This document shows, in pieces, positions 6,117 to 6,458 of a DNA stretch of 6,458 nucleotides. The stretch is from NCBI GenBank assembly GCA_021787175.1, contig JAJYMF010000350.1, positions 1-6,458 on the forward strand. Direction: 5' to 3'. Made by a program: the position numbers and the translations under genes. This DNA is from Pseudomonadota bacterium. GTDB taxonomy: Bacteria > Pseudomonadota > Gammaproteobacteria > Xanthomonadales > Rhodanobacteraceae. Numbering within the stretch: the first letter of the stretch is position 1; every line of letters begins with the position of its first letter. The notes below the pieces were generated by a model. That model was given only the letters and a program-made list of their open reading frames with translations. It was not told the origin of the DNA and made no database searches.

Positions 6117-6458
6117 TCAGGTGCGTCGCACCCGCCCGAAATGCCGCTCGGCATGCCGGGCCTCGCGCAGCCGTTGCCGGTGCGCGGCCAGCAGGTCGCC
6201 GCGGGTGAGGAAGCCGACCATGCGCCGCGGATCATCCGCGGCCACCACCACCAGCCGGCCGATGCCGGCCTCGACCATGTGGTCAGCCGCTTCGCGCAGG
6301 GAATGGTCCTCGCGGACCACGATGGGTCTGGCTTGCCGCAGCAGGTCGCCGATCGCCGTCGCGTCCGAGAGGTGCGGGTCGAGCAGCACGCGGCGCGTGA
6401 CCACGCCGCGCACGTGCCCCTGCGCATCGAGCACCGGAAAGCCCTGATGCTGCGCGTC
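6117..6458 (-). CDS. CBS-domain protein, probable C-terminus of a ClC chloride channel (partial, 5' end outside window)
   Basis: The last 113 codons of a gene whose start lies beyond the right edge; the frame is open to position 6458 and ends at TGA (6119-6117). Two CBS units are visible. Residues 1-25 are the end of the first, with the usual 'GFPVLDAQGHVRGVVTRR' pattern of a strand, a turn with Asp-Gly-type residues and a second strand. Residues 36-91 form a complete second unit ('PIVVREDHSLREAADHM', then 'GRLVVVAADDP', then 'MVGFLTRGDLL'). CBS pairs bind adenine nucleotides and gate channels, transporters or enzymes. The charged Arg/Glu/His-rich helix after the second unit (about 91-107, 'AAHRQRLREARHAERHF') resembles the tails of bacterial ClC chloride channels with cytoplasmic CBS domains, so that is my preferred identity. 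An IMPDH-like or stand-alone CBS protein is not excluded, because the membrane part is not in view. An internal GTG at 6434 is not a credible start: it falls inside a CBS strand. Confidence 0.8.
   Translation of the reverse strand, partial: DAQHQGFPVLDAQGHVRGVVTRRVLLDPHLSDATAIGDLLRQARPIVVREDHSLREAADHMVEAGIGRLVVVAADDPRRMVGFLTRGDLLAAHRQRLREARHAERHFGRVRRT

Overview
The window is a stretch of very GC-rich chromosomal DNA in which every convincing gene lies on the minus strand, read from right to left. The protein sequences, above all the DXS N-terminus and the Mfd, look like a high-GC gammaproteobacterium. My best guess is the Xanthomonadales (Xanthomonadaceae or Rhodanobacteraceae); this rests on recalled family resemblance, not on a search.

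In order of transcription the layout is as follows. (1) At the right edge is the 3' end of a gene encoding paired CBS domains, probably the cytoplasmic tail of a ClC-type chloride channel/antiporter (6458 to 6117, cut by the window). (2) A 90-base gap holds a possible dxs promoter and a 19-base dyad. (3) dxs (6026 to 4131) encodes 1-deoxy-D-xylulose-5-phosphate synthase, complete with its catalytic residues. (4) A gap of roughly 110 bases has GC-rich inverted and direct repeats and a weak promoter candidate. (5) mfd (4015 or 4021 to 563) encodes the full-length transcription-repair coupling factor. (6) A 53-base gap follows. (7) A small gene (509 to 15) encodes an exported protein of unknown function with a two-cysteine motif. 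It ends inside a perfect Shine-Dalgarno sequence at the left edge, which suggests that another minus-strand gene begins just outside the window.

The genes do not form one obvious pathway: dxs feeds isoprenoid synthesis, Mfd is a DNA-repair translocase, and the flanking genes are membrane or envelope associated. They are co-oriented but the gaps allow separate promoters. I see no tRNA, rRNA, CRISPR array, insertion sequence, phage gene or recognisable novel system. The two large genes are intact and ordinary. The points worth a second look are small and regulatory: the sequestered Shine-Dalgarno at the left edge, the unusual C-terminal tail of the small exported protein, and a possible leaderless promoter with an adjacent dyad in front of dxs.
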